A DNA stretch of 64,000 nt, taken from assembly GCA_034933685.1 (NCBI GenBank), contig JAYFNB010000024.1, forward strand, positions 29,208-93,207. Direction: 5' to 3'. Positions 9,488 through 18,073 of this stretch are shown piece by piece. Each line of letters opens with the position of its first letter. Position 1 is the stretch's first letter. The DNA is from UBA8514 sp034933685. Lineage in GTDB: Bacteria > Bacillota > Clostridia > Lachnospirales > Anaerotignaceae. The notes beneath the pieces are model-generated. The model worked only from the letters and a program-made list of their open reading frames with translations, did no database searches and was not told where the DNA came from. The position numbers and the translations under genes were made by a program.

Positions 9488-9799
9488 TTTTAACCTCCGT
9501 TATGATTAGGTAATTGTGATTTTTCTGTACTTGATTATACCATAAATTAAAGTGATAAAAGAAGAAAAAACAAAAAATATTAAAATTAATAAATCTATTC
9601 TTATACAATGTTATTGAAAATAATAAATAATTTGAAAATTAAAAATATTAAAGATACTAAAAATTGTGTTATAATTCAAATTAGATTAATTACATAGAAT
9701 ATGAGAGGTATGTTTGTTAGCATAACTGGGGAAAGAGAGGTGCTCGAATAAAATTTGTTAAGGTAATTGAAAAAAATTATAGTTTGAAGAGGTGTAATT

Positions 9800-10039
9800 G
9801 TGAAGTGTCCATATTGTGATGAAGAAATGGAGCAAGGAGTTATACAAAGTCCATATGAAATAAGTTGGAAGACAAAAAGGCATTTCATTGGTAGTGCTGA
9901 ATATAATGAAGGATCAGTTGTTCTGTCAGCAACGTCTTTTTTCAAAGGTCCGGCGGTAGTATCGTATCTTTGTAGAAAGTGTAAAAAAGTTATTATTGAT
10001 TATGAGAATGGGAAATGTGATTGCAACCATTTGGAATAA
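9800..10039 (+). CDS. Small zinc-ribbon protein, DUF6487-like
   Basis: 79 residues with two CxxC pairs, KCPYCDEEM at the N-terminus and LCRKCKKVIIDY near the C-terminus, that would bind one zinc ion, and a variable middle. The pattern fits DUF6487, a small family common in Clostridia with no known role. Start is GTG at 9800, preceded by GAGGTG. No membrane segment. Not in an obvious operon. Confidence 0.75.
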   Translation: MKCPYCDEEMEQGVIQSPYEISWKTKRHFIGSAEYNEGSVVLSATSFFKGPAVVSYLCRKCKKVIIDYENGKCDCNHLE

Positions 10040-10466
10040 AAAAATTATGAGAATGCCTTTACATTTAGAATGAATTGAAGTATAATAATATGCATATTGA
10101 GACGAAAGGATGGTTTGTTTGTTAATTGTTTCTGTAATGGTGAACTTCAACTAAATAGTTGAGAAAGGTTGCTTCATTAAGGTGGGTTTTGCCTGCTTAT
10201 TTGAGTGCGCCTACTTATGCCTTACAGATAAACTTCTGCAATAACCATCGAATTTATAGAGTGTCAATAATTTAAGATTTATTGATATTCATATAGTAGC
10301 GTTTTTAGTTATGATTATTACGAAGTGTAACAGGCTTGTTCTGTTACACTTTTTTATTTCTCGATAGTTAAAATTTGCCCACAGGAGTAATCTGCATATT
10401 TTTAGAATTTAGAAATATAAGGCAGCCTTTCACTTGTGGGCATTTTTATATGGAGGAATTTCATTA
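10040..10466. other. Intergenic region holding one terminator
   Basis: A 427-base gap. It has the hairpin at 10323-10355 and, just before the MutS2 gene, the ribosome site TGGAGGA. I see no coding or RNA signature in the rest. Confidence 0.4.
10323..10355 (+). terminator. Intrinsic terminator
   Basis: AAGTGTAACAG stem, 7-nt loop, CTGTTACACTT, then a T tract. About 280 bases separate it from the zinc-ribbon stop, so an untranslated transcript or decayed gene may precede it. Confidence 0.8.
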
Positions 10467-12389
10467 ATGAATACAAATAATACACTAGAATTTAATGTTA
10501 TACTTGAAAGACTAGCGTCATTAGCACTTTCAGAAAAAGTAAAAGAAAAATTGCTTTCGTTACAGCCTGTTTTAAGTGAACGAGAATGTAAAGATAAAAT
10601 TCAAGAAACAACAGAAGGATTAAAAATATTAGAAGGCTTAGGAAATCCGCCTATACCTTCTATGACAGAACTTGATAAAATTTTAGATTTATCTACAAAG
10701 GGCTCAATGTTAATTCCAGAACAGCTTACCATTGTTTGCTCATTTATAGCCTCATGCAAGAGAATGATAAATTACCTTAAAAAAGCTGAAACACTTACTG
10801 TAAGCATAGCTAGCTATGGCAAAGCATTTTATCCACTTGAAATGCTTTTTGATGAGATTAACCGTTCAATTAGAAATGATATGGTTGAGGATAATGCAAC
10901 CAGTGCGCTATGTAATATCCGCAGAACAATTGAAAATGCAAAAGCTTCCATAAAACTAAAGCTTGATAGCATACTTCGTAGCAAAAAAGAATATCTAGCA
11001 GATGGTTATGTTGTTACACGCAACGGAAAATTTGTGTTGCCCGTTAAAAAGGAATACAAAAATCAAGTAACCGGAACCGTAGTTGATACCTCTAACACTG
11101 GCAGCACGTGTTTTATTGAGCCTACCGCAATTAGAAAATTACAAGATGAATTAACATGCTTAGAAATTGATGAGGATAATGAAGTTAGAAAAATACTATA
11201 TACTCTAACTGCTTTGGTGGAAAGCTATATAAGTGAATTAAAAATAAATATGGAATGCATGGAAAAACTGGACTATATATTTGCAAAAGCAAAACTGTCT
11301 ATGGAAATGAAAGCTATTCCTGTGACAATAACAACTGAACGAAAATTTATAATAAAACATGGAAGACATCCGTTATTAAATTCAAAGGTGTGTGTGCCGT
11401 TGGATTTTGAAATTGGAGGCGAAACTAGTGGTGTTATAATAACAGGCCCTAATACAGGAGGAAAAACAGTTGCTCTTAAAACAGTTGGGTTACTGTCACT
11501 TATGGCTCAAAGCGGACTGCATGTGCCAGTAGCTCAAGGCAGCGTATTTTGTATGTTCAGTAATGTTTTGTGTGATATTGGTGATGGTCAGAGTATTGAG
11601 GAGAATCTATCCACATTTTCAGCTCACATAACTAACATTATTGATATTTTGAGAAACGTATCCCATGAAAGTCTTGTTTTACTTGATGAGGTAGGCTCTG
11701 GCACAGACCCAGCCGAAGGCATGGGCATAGCAATTTCTATTCTAGCTGAGTTAAGGGATAGAAACTGCAATTTTGTTGCAACAACACACTATCCAGAAAT
11801 TAAAGATTTTGCCAAAAATACGGAAGGACTAATTAATGCAAGAATGGAATTTGACAGAGAAAGTTTACAGCCGTTATACAAATTGAAAATTGGTGAGGCA
11901 GGGGAAAGCTGCGCTTTATACATTGCGCAAAGGTTAGGTTTTCCAAGCCATATGTTAGCAAGGGCAGAGAAAGAGGCCTATAATAAAGCTTCGGTTGTTA
12001 AAGAACATTCAAGTATTATAATTAAGGAAGAAAAGAAAGAAAATACAGTTTCAACCAATAAAATTAAGCCGGAAATTATAAAAACTACTAAACCATTGCA
12101 TGGTGAAAGCTTCAATGTTGGAGATAGTGTAAAAGTTTTTCCTCAAAAAGACATTGGTATTATTTACAAAACAATAGATGAAAAAGGAAATCTTATAGTA
12201 CAAATTAAAGGCAAAAAGCAAGCAATTAATCACAAAAGGATTAAGCTTATAACACCTGCAAGCCAACTATATCCAGATGATTATGATTTTTCAATTATTT
12301 TTGACACGGTTGAAAATCGTAAGGCTAGGCATGACATGGGAAGAAAATATGACCCTAGTTTGGAAGTAAAATGTGAGGATGAAATTTAG
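10467..12389 (+). CDS. MutS2-like ATPase lacking the Smr nuclease domain
   Basis: 640 residues. N-terminal core and lever helices (about 1-300), then the MutS ATPase with Walker A GPNTGGKT (about 325), LDEVGSGTDPAEG (Walker B and dimer signature) and ATTHYPEIK (switch His). After the ATPase comes a coiled linker and a KOW-like segment (VGDSVKVFPQKDIGIIYK), but the chain ends where MutS2 proteins normally carry the ~80-residue Smr endonuclease domain (family length about 780). It may act as a ribosome-splitting or recombination-related ATPase without nicking. Start at 10467 follows TGGAGGA; an earlier start has none. Confidence 0.88.
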   Translation: MNTNNTLEFNVILERLASLALSEKVKEKLLSLQPVLSERECKDKIQETTEGLKILEGLGNPPIPSMTELDKILDLSTKGSMLIPEQLTIVCSFIASCKRMINYLKKAETLTVSIASYGKAFYPLEMLFDEINRSIRNDMVEDNATSALCNIRRTIENAKASIKLKLDSILRSKKEYLADGYVVTRNGKFVLPVKKEYKNQVTGTVVDTSNTGSTCFIEPTAIRKLQDELTCLEIDEDNEVRKILYTLTALVESYISELKINMECMEKLDYIFAKAKLSMEMKAIPVTITTERKFIIKHGRHPLLNSKVCVPLDFEIGGETSGVIITGPNTGGKTVALKTVGLLSLMAQSGLHVPVAQGSVFCMFSNVLCDIGDGQSIEENLSTFSAHITNIIDILRNVSHESLVLLDEVGSGTDPAEGMGIAISILAELRDRNCNFVATTHYPEIKDFAKNTEGLINARMEFDRESLQPLYKLKIGEAGESCALYIAQRLGFPSHMLARAEKEAYNKASVVKEHSSIIIKEEKKENTVSTNKIKPEIIKTTKPLHGESFNVGDSVKVFPQKDIGIIYKTIDEKGNLIVQIKGKKQAINHKRIKLITPASQLYPDDYDFSIIFDTVENRKARHDMGRKYDPSLEVKCEDEI

Positions 12390-12436
12390 TTTAAATTTTG
12401 CAGACGATTTTGTTCTTAAAAAATTATTTAAACATA

Positions 12437-12465
12437 TTGACAAGTATCTATGTATACACTATAAT
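12437..12465 (+). promoter_or_regulatory. Sigma-A promoter of the arsR operon
   Basis: Consensus TTGACA, 17-bp spacer, TATAAT, 36 bases upstream of the regulator start. Confidence 0.8.
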
Positions 12466-12477
12466 ACAAATAGATAA
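12444..12477. promoter_or_regulatory. Candidate ArsR operator
   Basis: Inverted repeat TATCTAT (12445-12451) and ATAGATA (12470-12476). The left arm lies inside the promoter spacer and the right arm just past the -10, so bound ArsR would block polymerase. Autoregulation is the inferred role. Confidence 0.5.
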
Positions 12478-12500
12478 CTATCAATGTGAGGAGAGATAAT

Positions 12501-12797
12501 ATGAGTTCTATTGACGTTGCTTTAATATGCAAGGCACTTGGTGATAGTAATCGTCTGCAAATTGTTCAAATGCTTTCCGATGGTGAAAAATGTGCATGTA
12601 ATTTATTGGAAAAGTTTGAAATTACACAGCCAACACTTTCCCATCATATGAGAATTTTGTGTGAATGTGGGTTGGTTGATGTACGAAAAGAGGGTAAATG
12701 GTCACACTATTCACTTAATAATGAAACATTAGCTATGTTCAAAGTGTTTGTTGGTAGTTTAACTGCTTCCAAGGAAGGTGAATGCTCATGTCAATAA
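12501..12797 (+). CDS. arsR: ArsR/SmtB-family metalloregulator
   Basis: 98 residues, winged helix-turn-helix repressor. ALGDSNRLQIVQML opens the domain; the CACNLLEKF segment holds a Cys-x-Cys, near the ELCVCDL site of ArsR (helix 3); TQPTLSHHMRIL is the recognition helix; a further ECSCQ lies at the C-terminus. The cysteines suggest sensing of thiol-binding As(III), Sb(III) or related metals. Start at ATG 12501 has GAGGAGAG upstream. It overlaps the permease gene by 10 bases and heads an operon of permease, thioredoxin and a broken arsC. Confidence 0.88.
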   Translation: MSSIDVALICKALGDSNRLQIVQMLSDGEKCACNLLEKFEITQPTLSHHMRILCECGLVDVRKEGKWSHYSLNNETLAMFKVFVGSLTASKEGECSCQ

Positions 12798-13792
12798 TTT
12801 GGGACTTTGTTCAAAATGAAATTCTTGGAATGAAGTGGTTAAACGCTGGCGTGGGTAATGTGCTTACAGCTTTAGGGCTTGATATTACAGGAAGAACTGG
12901 TGGAAGTGTTCAGTTTTTTATTTATGACGTAGTGAAAATTACAATACTACTATGCTGTTTGATTTTTATGATTTCTTATATACAAAGCTATTTCCCACCT
13001 GAACGCAGTAAAAAAATTATGAGCCGTTTCCATGGCATATTGGCAAACATAATTGCTGCACTGCTAGGAACGGTAACACCATTTTGCTCCTGCTCGTCAA
13101 TACCATTATTCATTGGTTTTACAAGTGCAGGTCTTCCACTTGGGGTTACATTTTCGTTCTTAATTTCGTCACCCATGGTAGACCTTGGTAGTTTAATTTT
13201 GCTTATGAGCATATTCGGTGCAAAAGTTGCAATTGTATATGTTGTAGTTGGTTTAATAGTAGCAGTTATTGGTGGAACGTTAATTGAAAAACTTCACATG
13301 GAAAACTATGTGGAGGAATTTATACGTTCAGCAAATGGTGTAGATATTGAATCTCCAGACTTGACAAAAAAAGAACGTCTATCTTATGCAAAGGATCAAA
13401 TGGTGTCAACATTTAAAAAGGTGTTTCCATATATTTTGGTTGGTGTAGGAATAGGTGCTGTTATACACAACTGGATTCCTGAAAGCTGGATAGAGCTTGT
13501 TCTTGGAAGTCATAATCCATTTGGCGTTATTTTGGCAACAATTATAGGCGTGCCTATGTATGCAGATATTTTTGGAACTATTCCTGTGGCAGAAGCTTTG
13601 CTTTATAAAGGTGCACAATTAGGTACTATTTTGGCATTTATGATGGCTGTTACAACCTTAAGCCTGCCTTCAATGGTTATGCTTCGCAAGGCAGTTAAGC
13701 CTAAGTTGTTGGGTGTGTTTATAGGAATATGTACAGCTGGAATTATTATGGTTGGGTATATGTTTAATGCATTTCAGTATTTATTTGTATAA
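12788..13792 (+). CDS. ArsP-like permease (DUF318/UPF0718)
   Basis: 334 residues with about eight to ten membrane helices. The signature TPFCSCSSIPLFIGFTSAG, with closely spaced cysteines, identifies the permease family that includes ArsP, an exporter of trivalent organoarsenicals; others are uncharacterised. A second half-repeat (GVPMYADIFGTIPVAEAL) matches the family's internal duplication. Start is ambiguous between 12782 and 12788; 12788 has the better distance to GGAAGGTG. Location behind ArsR supports metalloid or thiol-reactive compound export. Confidence 0.87.
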   Translation: MSIIWDFVQNEILGMKWLNAGVGNVLTALGLDITGRTGGSVQFFIYDVVKITILLCCLIFMISYIQSYFPPERSKKIMSRFHGILANIIAALLGTVTPFCSCSSIPLFIGFTSAGLPLGVTFSFLISSPMVDLGSLILLMSIFGAKVAIVYVVVGLIVAVIGGTLIEKLHMENYVEEFIRSANGVDIESPDLTKKERLSYAKDQMVSTFKKVFPYILVGVGIGAVIHNWIPESWIELVLGSHNPFGVILATIIGVPMYADIFGTIPVAEALLYKGAQLGTILAFMMAVTTLSLPSMVMLRKAVKPKLLGVFIGICTAGIIMVGYMFNAFQYLFV

Positions 13793-13826
13793 AATATGAT
13801 AACTTTATATATAAGGAGGTAATACT

Positions 13827-14228
13827 ATGGGATTATTTGGATTTGGAAAGAAAAAAGAAGAAGCTAAGGGTGAATGCGGTTGCGGATGCAACTGTGAATC
13901 AACAGAAACTAAACAAGTAAGTTCATGCTGTTGTGATGGTGGTTGCAATGAAGAAACAACGTCAAAAGCAGAGGATTTAAATGCAGAAAGAGAGGTAAAA
14001 GTGCTGGGCTCTGGCTGCGCAAAATGCAATGCCTTGGAGGCAGCAACAAAAGAGGCACTTATTGAACTTGGAATGGACACCACTATTGAACATGTTACTG
14101 ATTTTGCTAAAATTGCCGCTTATGGGGTTATGACAACACCTGCACTTGTGGTTGATGGAAAGGTGGTTTCTTTCGGGAAAGTTTTAAAAAAGGATGACGT
14201 AGTGAAGATATTGCAAAAAGCAAGATAA
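13827..14228 (+). CDS. Thioredoxin-like redox protein with cysteine-rich N-terminus
   Basis: 133 residues. The C-terminal ~80 residues (VKVLGSGCAKCNALE...GVMTTPALVVDGKVV) form the small glutaredoxin/thioredoxin fold of the TM0996/MTH895 group with active site CAKC and the cis-Pro in TTPAL. The first 45 residues carry runs such as CGCGCNC and CCCDGGC, about nine cysteines, which could bind metal or metalloid. The gene follows the ArsP-like permease by 34 bases with AAGGAGG before ATG and is probably the reductant or metal carrier for this operon. The function of the cysteine-rich part is inferred. Confidence 0.82.
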   Translation: MGLFGFGKKKEEAKGECGCGCNCESTETKQVSSCCCDGGCNEETTSKAEDLNAEREVKVLGSGCAKCNALEAATKEALIELGMDTTIEHVTDFAKIAAYGVMTTPALVVDGKVVSFGKVLKKDDVVKILQKAR

Positions 14229-14267
14229 GTATTGCGTCAGCTCCATACCAGAAGGGTGGCATTTACA

Positions 14268-14485
14268 TTGAAAAAACCAAAGGTGGCGTTTATTTGCGTT
14301 CATAATTCCTGTCGCAATCAGATGGTAGAGGCATTGGGCAGACATTTTGCTTCAAATGCTTTTTAGAGCCATGCAAATACCGTGAGGATTGGGGACTTGA
14401 TGATCCAACAGGCAAAACTGATATTGAATTTATTGAAACAGCCAAGGAAATAGAGATGAAGATTAAAAAGTTAATTAAAGTGTAA
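14268..14485 (+). pseudogene. Arsenate reductase (ArsC, LMW-phosphatase type) remnant with internal deletion
   Basis: A TTG-started frame with GAAGGGTGG upstream reads KKPKVAFICVHNSCRNQM, the phosphatase loop of thioredoxin-coupled ArsC (CxxNxCR), then stops at 14364 after 32 codons. Directly behind, in another frame (from 14366), PCKYREDWGLDDPTGK continues to a stop at 14485, matching the C-terminal third of the same protein. The middle 60 or so residues are missing. One internal deletion plus frame change explains both pieces. Confidence 0.8.
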
Positions 14486-14563
14486 AAGCGTAAACATGCC
14501 TTTAAAATATTTTTTTTGGGAAAAATAAAATCACTGATTGAAAAAATTCAAATATATATCAAA

Positions 14564-14618
14564 AATGCCTGTAAATTGACAAGGATTTTAATATACCTTG
14601 CTTTGCAGGCGTTTTTTT
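14564..14618 (+). terminator. Terminator after the arsR operon
   Basis: Two-part stem (GCCTG/CAGGC outer, CAAGG/CCTTG inner) followed by seven T. A TATAAT at 14621-14626 right behind, with TTGCTT 17 bp upstream inside the hairpin, could be the putP promoter. Confidence 0.75.
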
Positions 14619-14700
14619 GATATAATATCAAACGTGCATTTAAAAAATGCTTTAATACGTTAATATATGGTGTTAAGGTAAGAATATAGGAGAGATGGAT

Positions 14701-16206
14701 ATGATGGATTCGCAACAAATTAAAATTGGTATACTTGCATTATACCTTTTGGGAATGTTGGCTGTTGGCTTTATAACCTATGGGAAAAATCAGGGTTTTC
14801 AGGATTATGTTCTTGGCGGAAGAAAGCTTGGTAAGTGGACTACAGCTTTATCAGCACAGGCATCAGATATGAGTGGATGGCTTTTGGTTGGTTTGCCAGG
14901 TGCAGCATATCTTGCTGGTGTTGAAGCTGGATGGATTGCTATTGGACTTGGTATTGGTACATATGCAAACTGGAAAATACTTGCAAAAAGACTTCGTATT
15001 TATACCGAAAAGGCTGGCAATGCCCTTACACTTCCCGAATTTTTCGAAACACGCTTCGAAGACCATAGTGGTATTTTAAGACTTATTCCAGCAGTTGTTA
15101 TAATTGTTTTTTTTACAATATATACAGCGGCTCAGTTTTCAACAGGCGCAAAGCTTTTTGAAATGCTTTTAGGTGTGCCTTATCAAAAAGCACTTATAAT
15201 GGGTGCTTTTGTAATTATTGGATATACTTTCCTTGGCGGATTTCTTGCAGTATCACTTACAGATGTTATACAAGGCATACTAATGTTTTTTGCACTTTTA
15301 ATTGTTCCTGTATTTGCAATTATTGAAATGGGAGGCATGGATGTTGTTAGAGAAGGTGCATTTAATATTGACCCAAACTTTTTAAGCCTTACTAAGGCAA
15401 CAGGAAGTTTGGGTTCAGTACCTGTTCTTTCAATACTTACTAACCTTGCGTGGGGTCTTGGCTACTTTGGCCAGCCACATATTTTGGCAAGGTTTATGGC
15501 CATAAGCGAACCAAACGATTTGAAACATTCAAGAAGGATTGCAACAGTTTGGGTTACAGTAAGCCTTATATCTTCAATAGCTTGCGGTGTACTTGGAAGA
15601 CTTTATTTCTTAAACAACCCTCTTTCAGACAGTGAGCAGGTATTTATGCTTATGGCTAATAATATGTTCCCTGCGGTGCTTGCTGGTATTTTCCTTGCAG
15701 CTATACTTGCCGCCAGCATGAGTACGGCAGACAGTCAGCTTCTTGTAACAGCCGCATCAATAAGTGAAGATATTTATAACCAATATATTAATAAAAAAGC
15801 AACAGACAAGCAAAAACTTAAAGTTGTTCGTCTTGCTGTTATTTTAATTGCTGTTTTGTCAGTTGGTATTGCTTTTGACCCTAACAGTTCAGTGTTTGGT
15901 CTTGTGGCAAATGCATGGGCTGGTCTGGGCGCAGCCTTTGGCCCTGTTGTTTTGCTTTCAGTATTTTGGAAGAGAATGAACAGCTTTGGTGCAATGGCAG
16001 GAATGGTCGGCGGTGCGGCGGTAGTACTCATGTGGAATGTTTTGGAAAAAACTTTTGTACAGGTTCAAATATTCCAGCTTTATGAGCTACTACCAGCATT
16101 TATAGTATCATTTATTCTTATTGTTATTGTTTCATCTGTAACAAAAGAACCCTCTAAGGAAATGCTTGTGACTTTTGAAGAGGTTGCTGTGGCAGCTAAG
16201 AACTAA
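14701..16206 (+). CDS. putP: Sodium/proline symporter
   Basis: 501 residues, sodium:solute symporter family with about 13 membrane helices. FQDYVLGGRKLGKWTTALSAQASDMSGWLL near the start and the helix with AILAASMSTADSQLLVTAASISEDIY are the proline-permease signatures; the SMSTADSQLL segment contributes to sodium binding. Among in-frame ATGs at 14695, 14701 and 14704, the second lies 8 nt from AGGAG and is preferred. Single gene with its own terminator. Confidence 0.93.
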   Translation: MMDSQQIKIGILALYLLGMLAVGFITYGKNQGFQDYVLGGRKLGKWTTALSAQASDMSGWLLVGLPGAAYLAGVEAGWIAIGLGIGTYANWKILAKRLRIYTEKAGNALTLPEFFETRFEDHSGILRLIPAVVIIVFFTIYTAAQFSTGAKLFEMLLGVPYQKALIMGAFVIIGYTFLGGFLAVSLTDVIQGILMFFALLIVPVFAIIEMGGMDVVREGAFNIDPNFLSLTKATGSLGSVPVLSILTNLAWGLGYFGQPHILARFMAISEPNDLKHSRRIATVWVTVSLISSIACGVLGRLYFLNNPLSDSEQVFMLMANNMFPAVLAGIFLAAILAASMSTADSQLLVTAASISEDIYNQYINKKATDKQKLKVVRLAVILIAVLSVGIAFDPNSSVFGLVANAWAGLGAAFGPVVLLSVFWKRMNSFGAMAGMVGGAAVVLMWNVLEKTFVQVQIFQLYELLPAFIVSFILIVIVSSVTKEPSKEMLVTFEEVAVAAKN

Positions 16207-16229
16207 GAATAAAATAAAGTTTCTATTTT

Positions 16230-16270
16230 AAAATACCGTCTTTTCTTAAATATAAGAGAGACGGTATTTT
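16230..16270 (+). terminator. Terminator after putP
   Basis: Twelve-bp stem AAAATACCGTCT and AGACGGTATTTT with a 17-nt loop, T-rich 3' side. Confidence 0.85.
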
Positions 16271-16396
16271 GTCGAAGTTAATTTTACATTTTATTTATAT
16301 TTTTTGCAAATACGTGGTAAATTATGTTGTATGCATAATATGTGTGTGATATAATCCTAAAGATATTTAATGAATTCAATTTTTTAGGGGGTTATT

Positions 16397-17659
16397 ATGA
16401 GTAAAGAGGAAAGAAAAATTATTCAAGTAGAGGACAAAGTTCCGTTTTCGTTGCTGTTGCCGCTTAGTATTCAGCATATGTTTGCTATGTTTGGTGCATC
16501 TGTGCTTGTGCCATTTATTTTTGGTATAAACCCAGCAGTTGTGCTTTTTATGAATGGTGTTGGAACATTACTGTTTATATTTATAACGAAAAAGAAAGCA
16601 CCTGCTTATTTAGGGTCAAGCTTTGCGTTCCTTGCACCAGCCGGATTAGTAATTAAGCAGTTTGGCTATGAATATGCACTAGGTGGCTTTATTGCAGTTG
16701 GTTTTTGCGGGTGCGTTATTGCACTTATTATTTACAAGTTTGGCTCAAAATGGATTGATGTGGTACTTCCTCCAGCGGCAATGGGCCCTGTTGTTGCCCT
16801 AATAGGCTTGGAACTTGCTGGAACAGCAGCATCAACAGCAGGTATTGTTGGTGATGTAATAACAATGCAGAATGCAATAGTTTTTTTTGTTACACTTGGT
16901 GTTGCAGTATTAGGTTCGGTATTATTTAGAAAGTTTTTATCAGTTATTCCTATACTTATTGCAATTATTTGTGGTTATGTTGCGGCACTTGTAACAAATA
17001 TTGTTGATTTTACAGCCGTAGAGCAGGCGGCGATTTTTGCGCTTCCAAATTTTTCTACCCCGAAGTTTGATATTAATGCAATTTTAATTATTCTTCCTGT
17101 AATTCTTGTTATAGTATCAGAACATATTGGGCACCAAATTGTTACAGGTAAAATAATTGGCAGGGATTTAATTAAAGATCCAGGACTTCATCGTTCACTT
17201 TTTGCTGATAACTTCTCTACAATGCTTTCAGGTTTTATTGGTTCAGTTCCTACAACAACTTATGGTGAAAATATCGGCGTAATGGCGGTTACAAAGGTTT
17301 ACAGCATAAGTGTAATTGCAGGGGCGGCTGTTATATCAATTATTTGTTCCTTTGTTGGCAAGCTTTCGGCACTAATTAGCACAATTCCTGGCCCTGTTAT
17401 AGGTGGTATCTCTTTTCTTCTTTATGGAATGATTGGTGCTTCAGGTATTCGCATTCTTATAGACTCTCAGGTCGATTTAGGAAAATCTCGAAATCTTGCC
17501 CTGGTTTCAGTTGTATTTGTTACGGGTCTTTCTGGTGTTGCTGTTAAATTTGGCAATATTCAGCTTACAGGTATGGTGCTTGCATGTATAGTTGCAATGG
17601 TTATGAGTCTTCTTTTTTATGTTTTTGATAAGCTGAATTTGATGAACGACGGTGAATAG
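16397..17659 (+). CDS. uraA: Uracil/xanthine permease (NCS2 family)
   Basis: 420 residues with 12-14 membrane helices. SIQHMFAMFGASVLVPFIFG near the N-terminus, LIGLELAG, VIVSEHIGHQ and the substrate-site sequence SVPTTTYGENIGVMA are typical of UraA/PyrP-type uracil permeases. Glu in SEHIGH and Glu in YGENIG correspond to uracil and proton-coupling residues. AGGGGGT precedes ATG. A TATAAT with TG one base upstream at 16350-16355 is a likely -10. No PyrR leader is recognised. Xanthine specificity cannot be excluded. Confidence 0.9.
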   Translation: MSKEERKIIQVEDKVPFSLLLPLSIQHMFAMFGASVLVPFIFGINPAVVLFMNGVGTLLFIFITKKKAPAYLGSSFAFLAPAGLVIKQFGYEYALGGFIAVGFCGCVIALIIYKFGSKWIDVVLPPAAMGPVVALIGLELAGTAASTAGIVGDVITMQNAIVFFVTLGVAVLGSVLFRKFLSVIPILIAIICGYVAALVTNIVDFTAVEQAAIFALPNFSTPKFDINAILIILPVILVIVSEHIGHQIVTGKIIGRDLIKDPGLHRSLFADNFSTMLSGFIGSVPTTTYGENIGVMAVTKVYSISVIAGAAVISIICSFVGKLSALISTIPGPVIGGISFLLYGMIGASGIRILIDSQVDLGKSRNLALVSVVFVTGLSGVAVKFGNIQLTGMVLACIVAMVMSLLFYVFDKLNLMNDGE

Positions 17660-17670
17660 ATTCAACATTG

Positions 17671-17700
17671 AACGCATCCTTATAGGGTGTGTTTATTTTT
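17671..17700 (+). terminator. Terminator after uraA
   Basis: AACGCATCC, 5-nt loop, GGGTGTGTT (nine pairs counting G-U) and a T-rich tail. Confidence 0.6.
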
Positions 17701-17735
17701 CAAAAAATATATTTAAATTTTAAGAGGAGAAATAA

Positions 17736-17918
17736 ATGGAGAGAAAAGCAAACTGTGAATGTTGTTTAAACTATACTTACGACTATGAATATGATTGCTA
17801 CATGTGCGAGATGGATTTGGACGAGGATGAAATGGTAAGGTTTATTACAAATTCATATGATAATTGTCCTTTTTTTCAGTTCAACGATGAATATAAGACT
17901 ATTAATAAGCAGATTTAG
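17736..17918 (+). CDS. Small Cys-rich acidic protein, DUF6472-like
   Basis: 60 residues: CECCLNYTYD at the N-terminus, CYMCEMDLDEDEMVRF in the middle and NCPFFQFNDEYK near the end. Five or six conserved cysteines suggest zinc binding. The DLDEDEM...NCPFF pattern matches DUF6472, a small Clostridia family of unknown role. AGAGGAG precedes ATG by 6 nt. It follows uraA with an intervening terminator, so it probably has its own promoter. Confidence 0.75.
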   Translation: MERKANCECCLNYTYDYEYDCYMCEMDLDEDEMVRFITNSYDNCPFFQFNDEYKTINKQI

Positions 17919-18073
17919 AATTATAAAATGTTTTAAATACTTAAATTAATAGCGCTATGAATAATTTACATTGGCAGAGTTATGTGGTAGAATTAATTTA
18001 TTTACAATTAATATTGAAGGATATTCAATCTTATTTATAGACATTGTCAATGTGAATTTTAGGAGGTGCTATT

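Noticed and set aside
9201..9608. 135-codon minus-strand frame overlapping the YdcZ gene
   Set aside because: Alternative frame of the same region, phenylalanine- and cysteine-rich without motif; the YdcZ frame has the ribosome site and domain.
14598..14626. TTGCTT/TATAAT promoter inside the terminator before putP
   Set aside because: Plausible, but the -35 lies in the hairpin stem; not strong enough for a separate entry.
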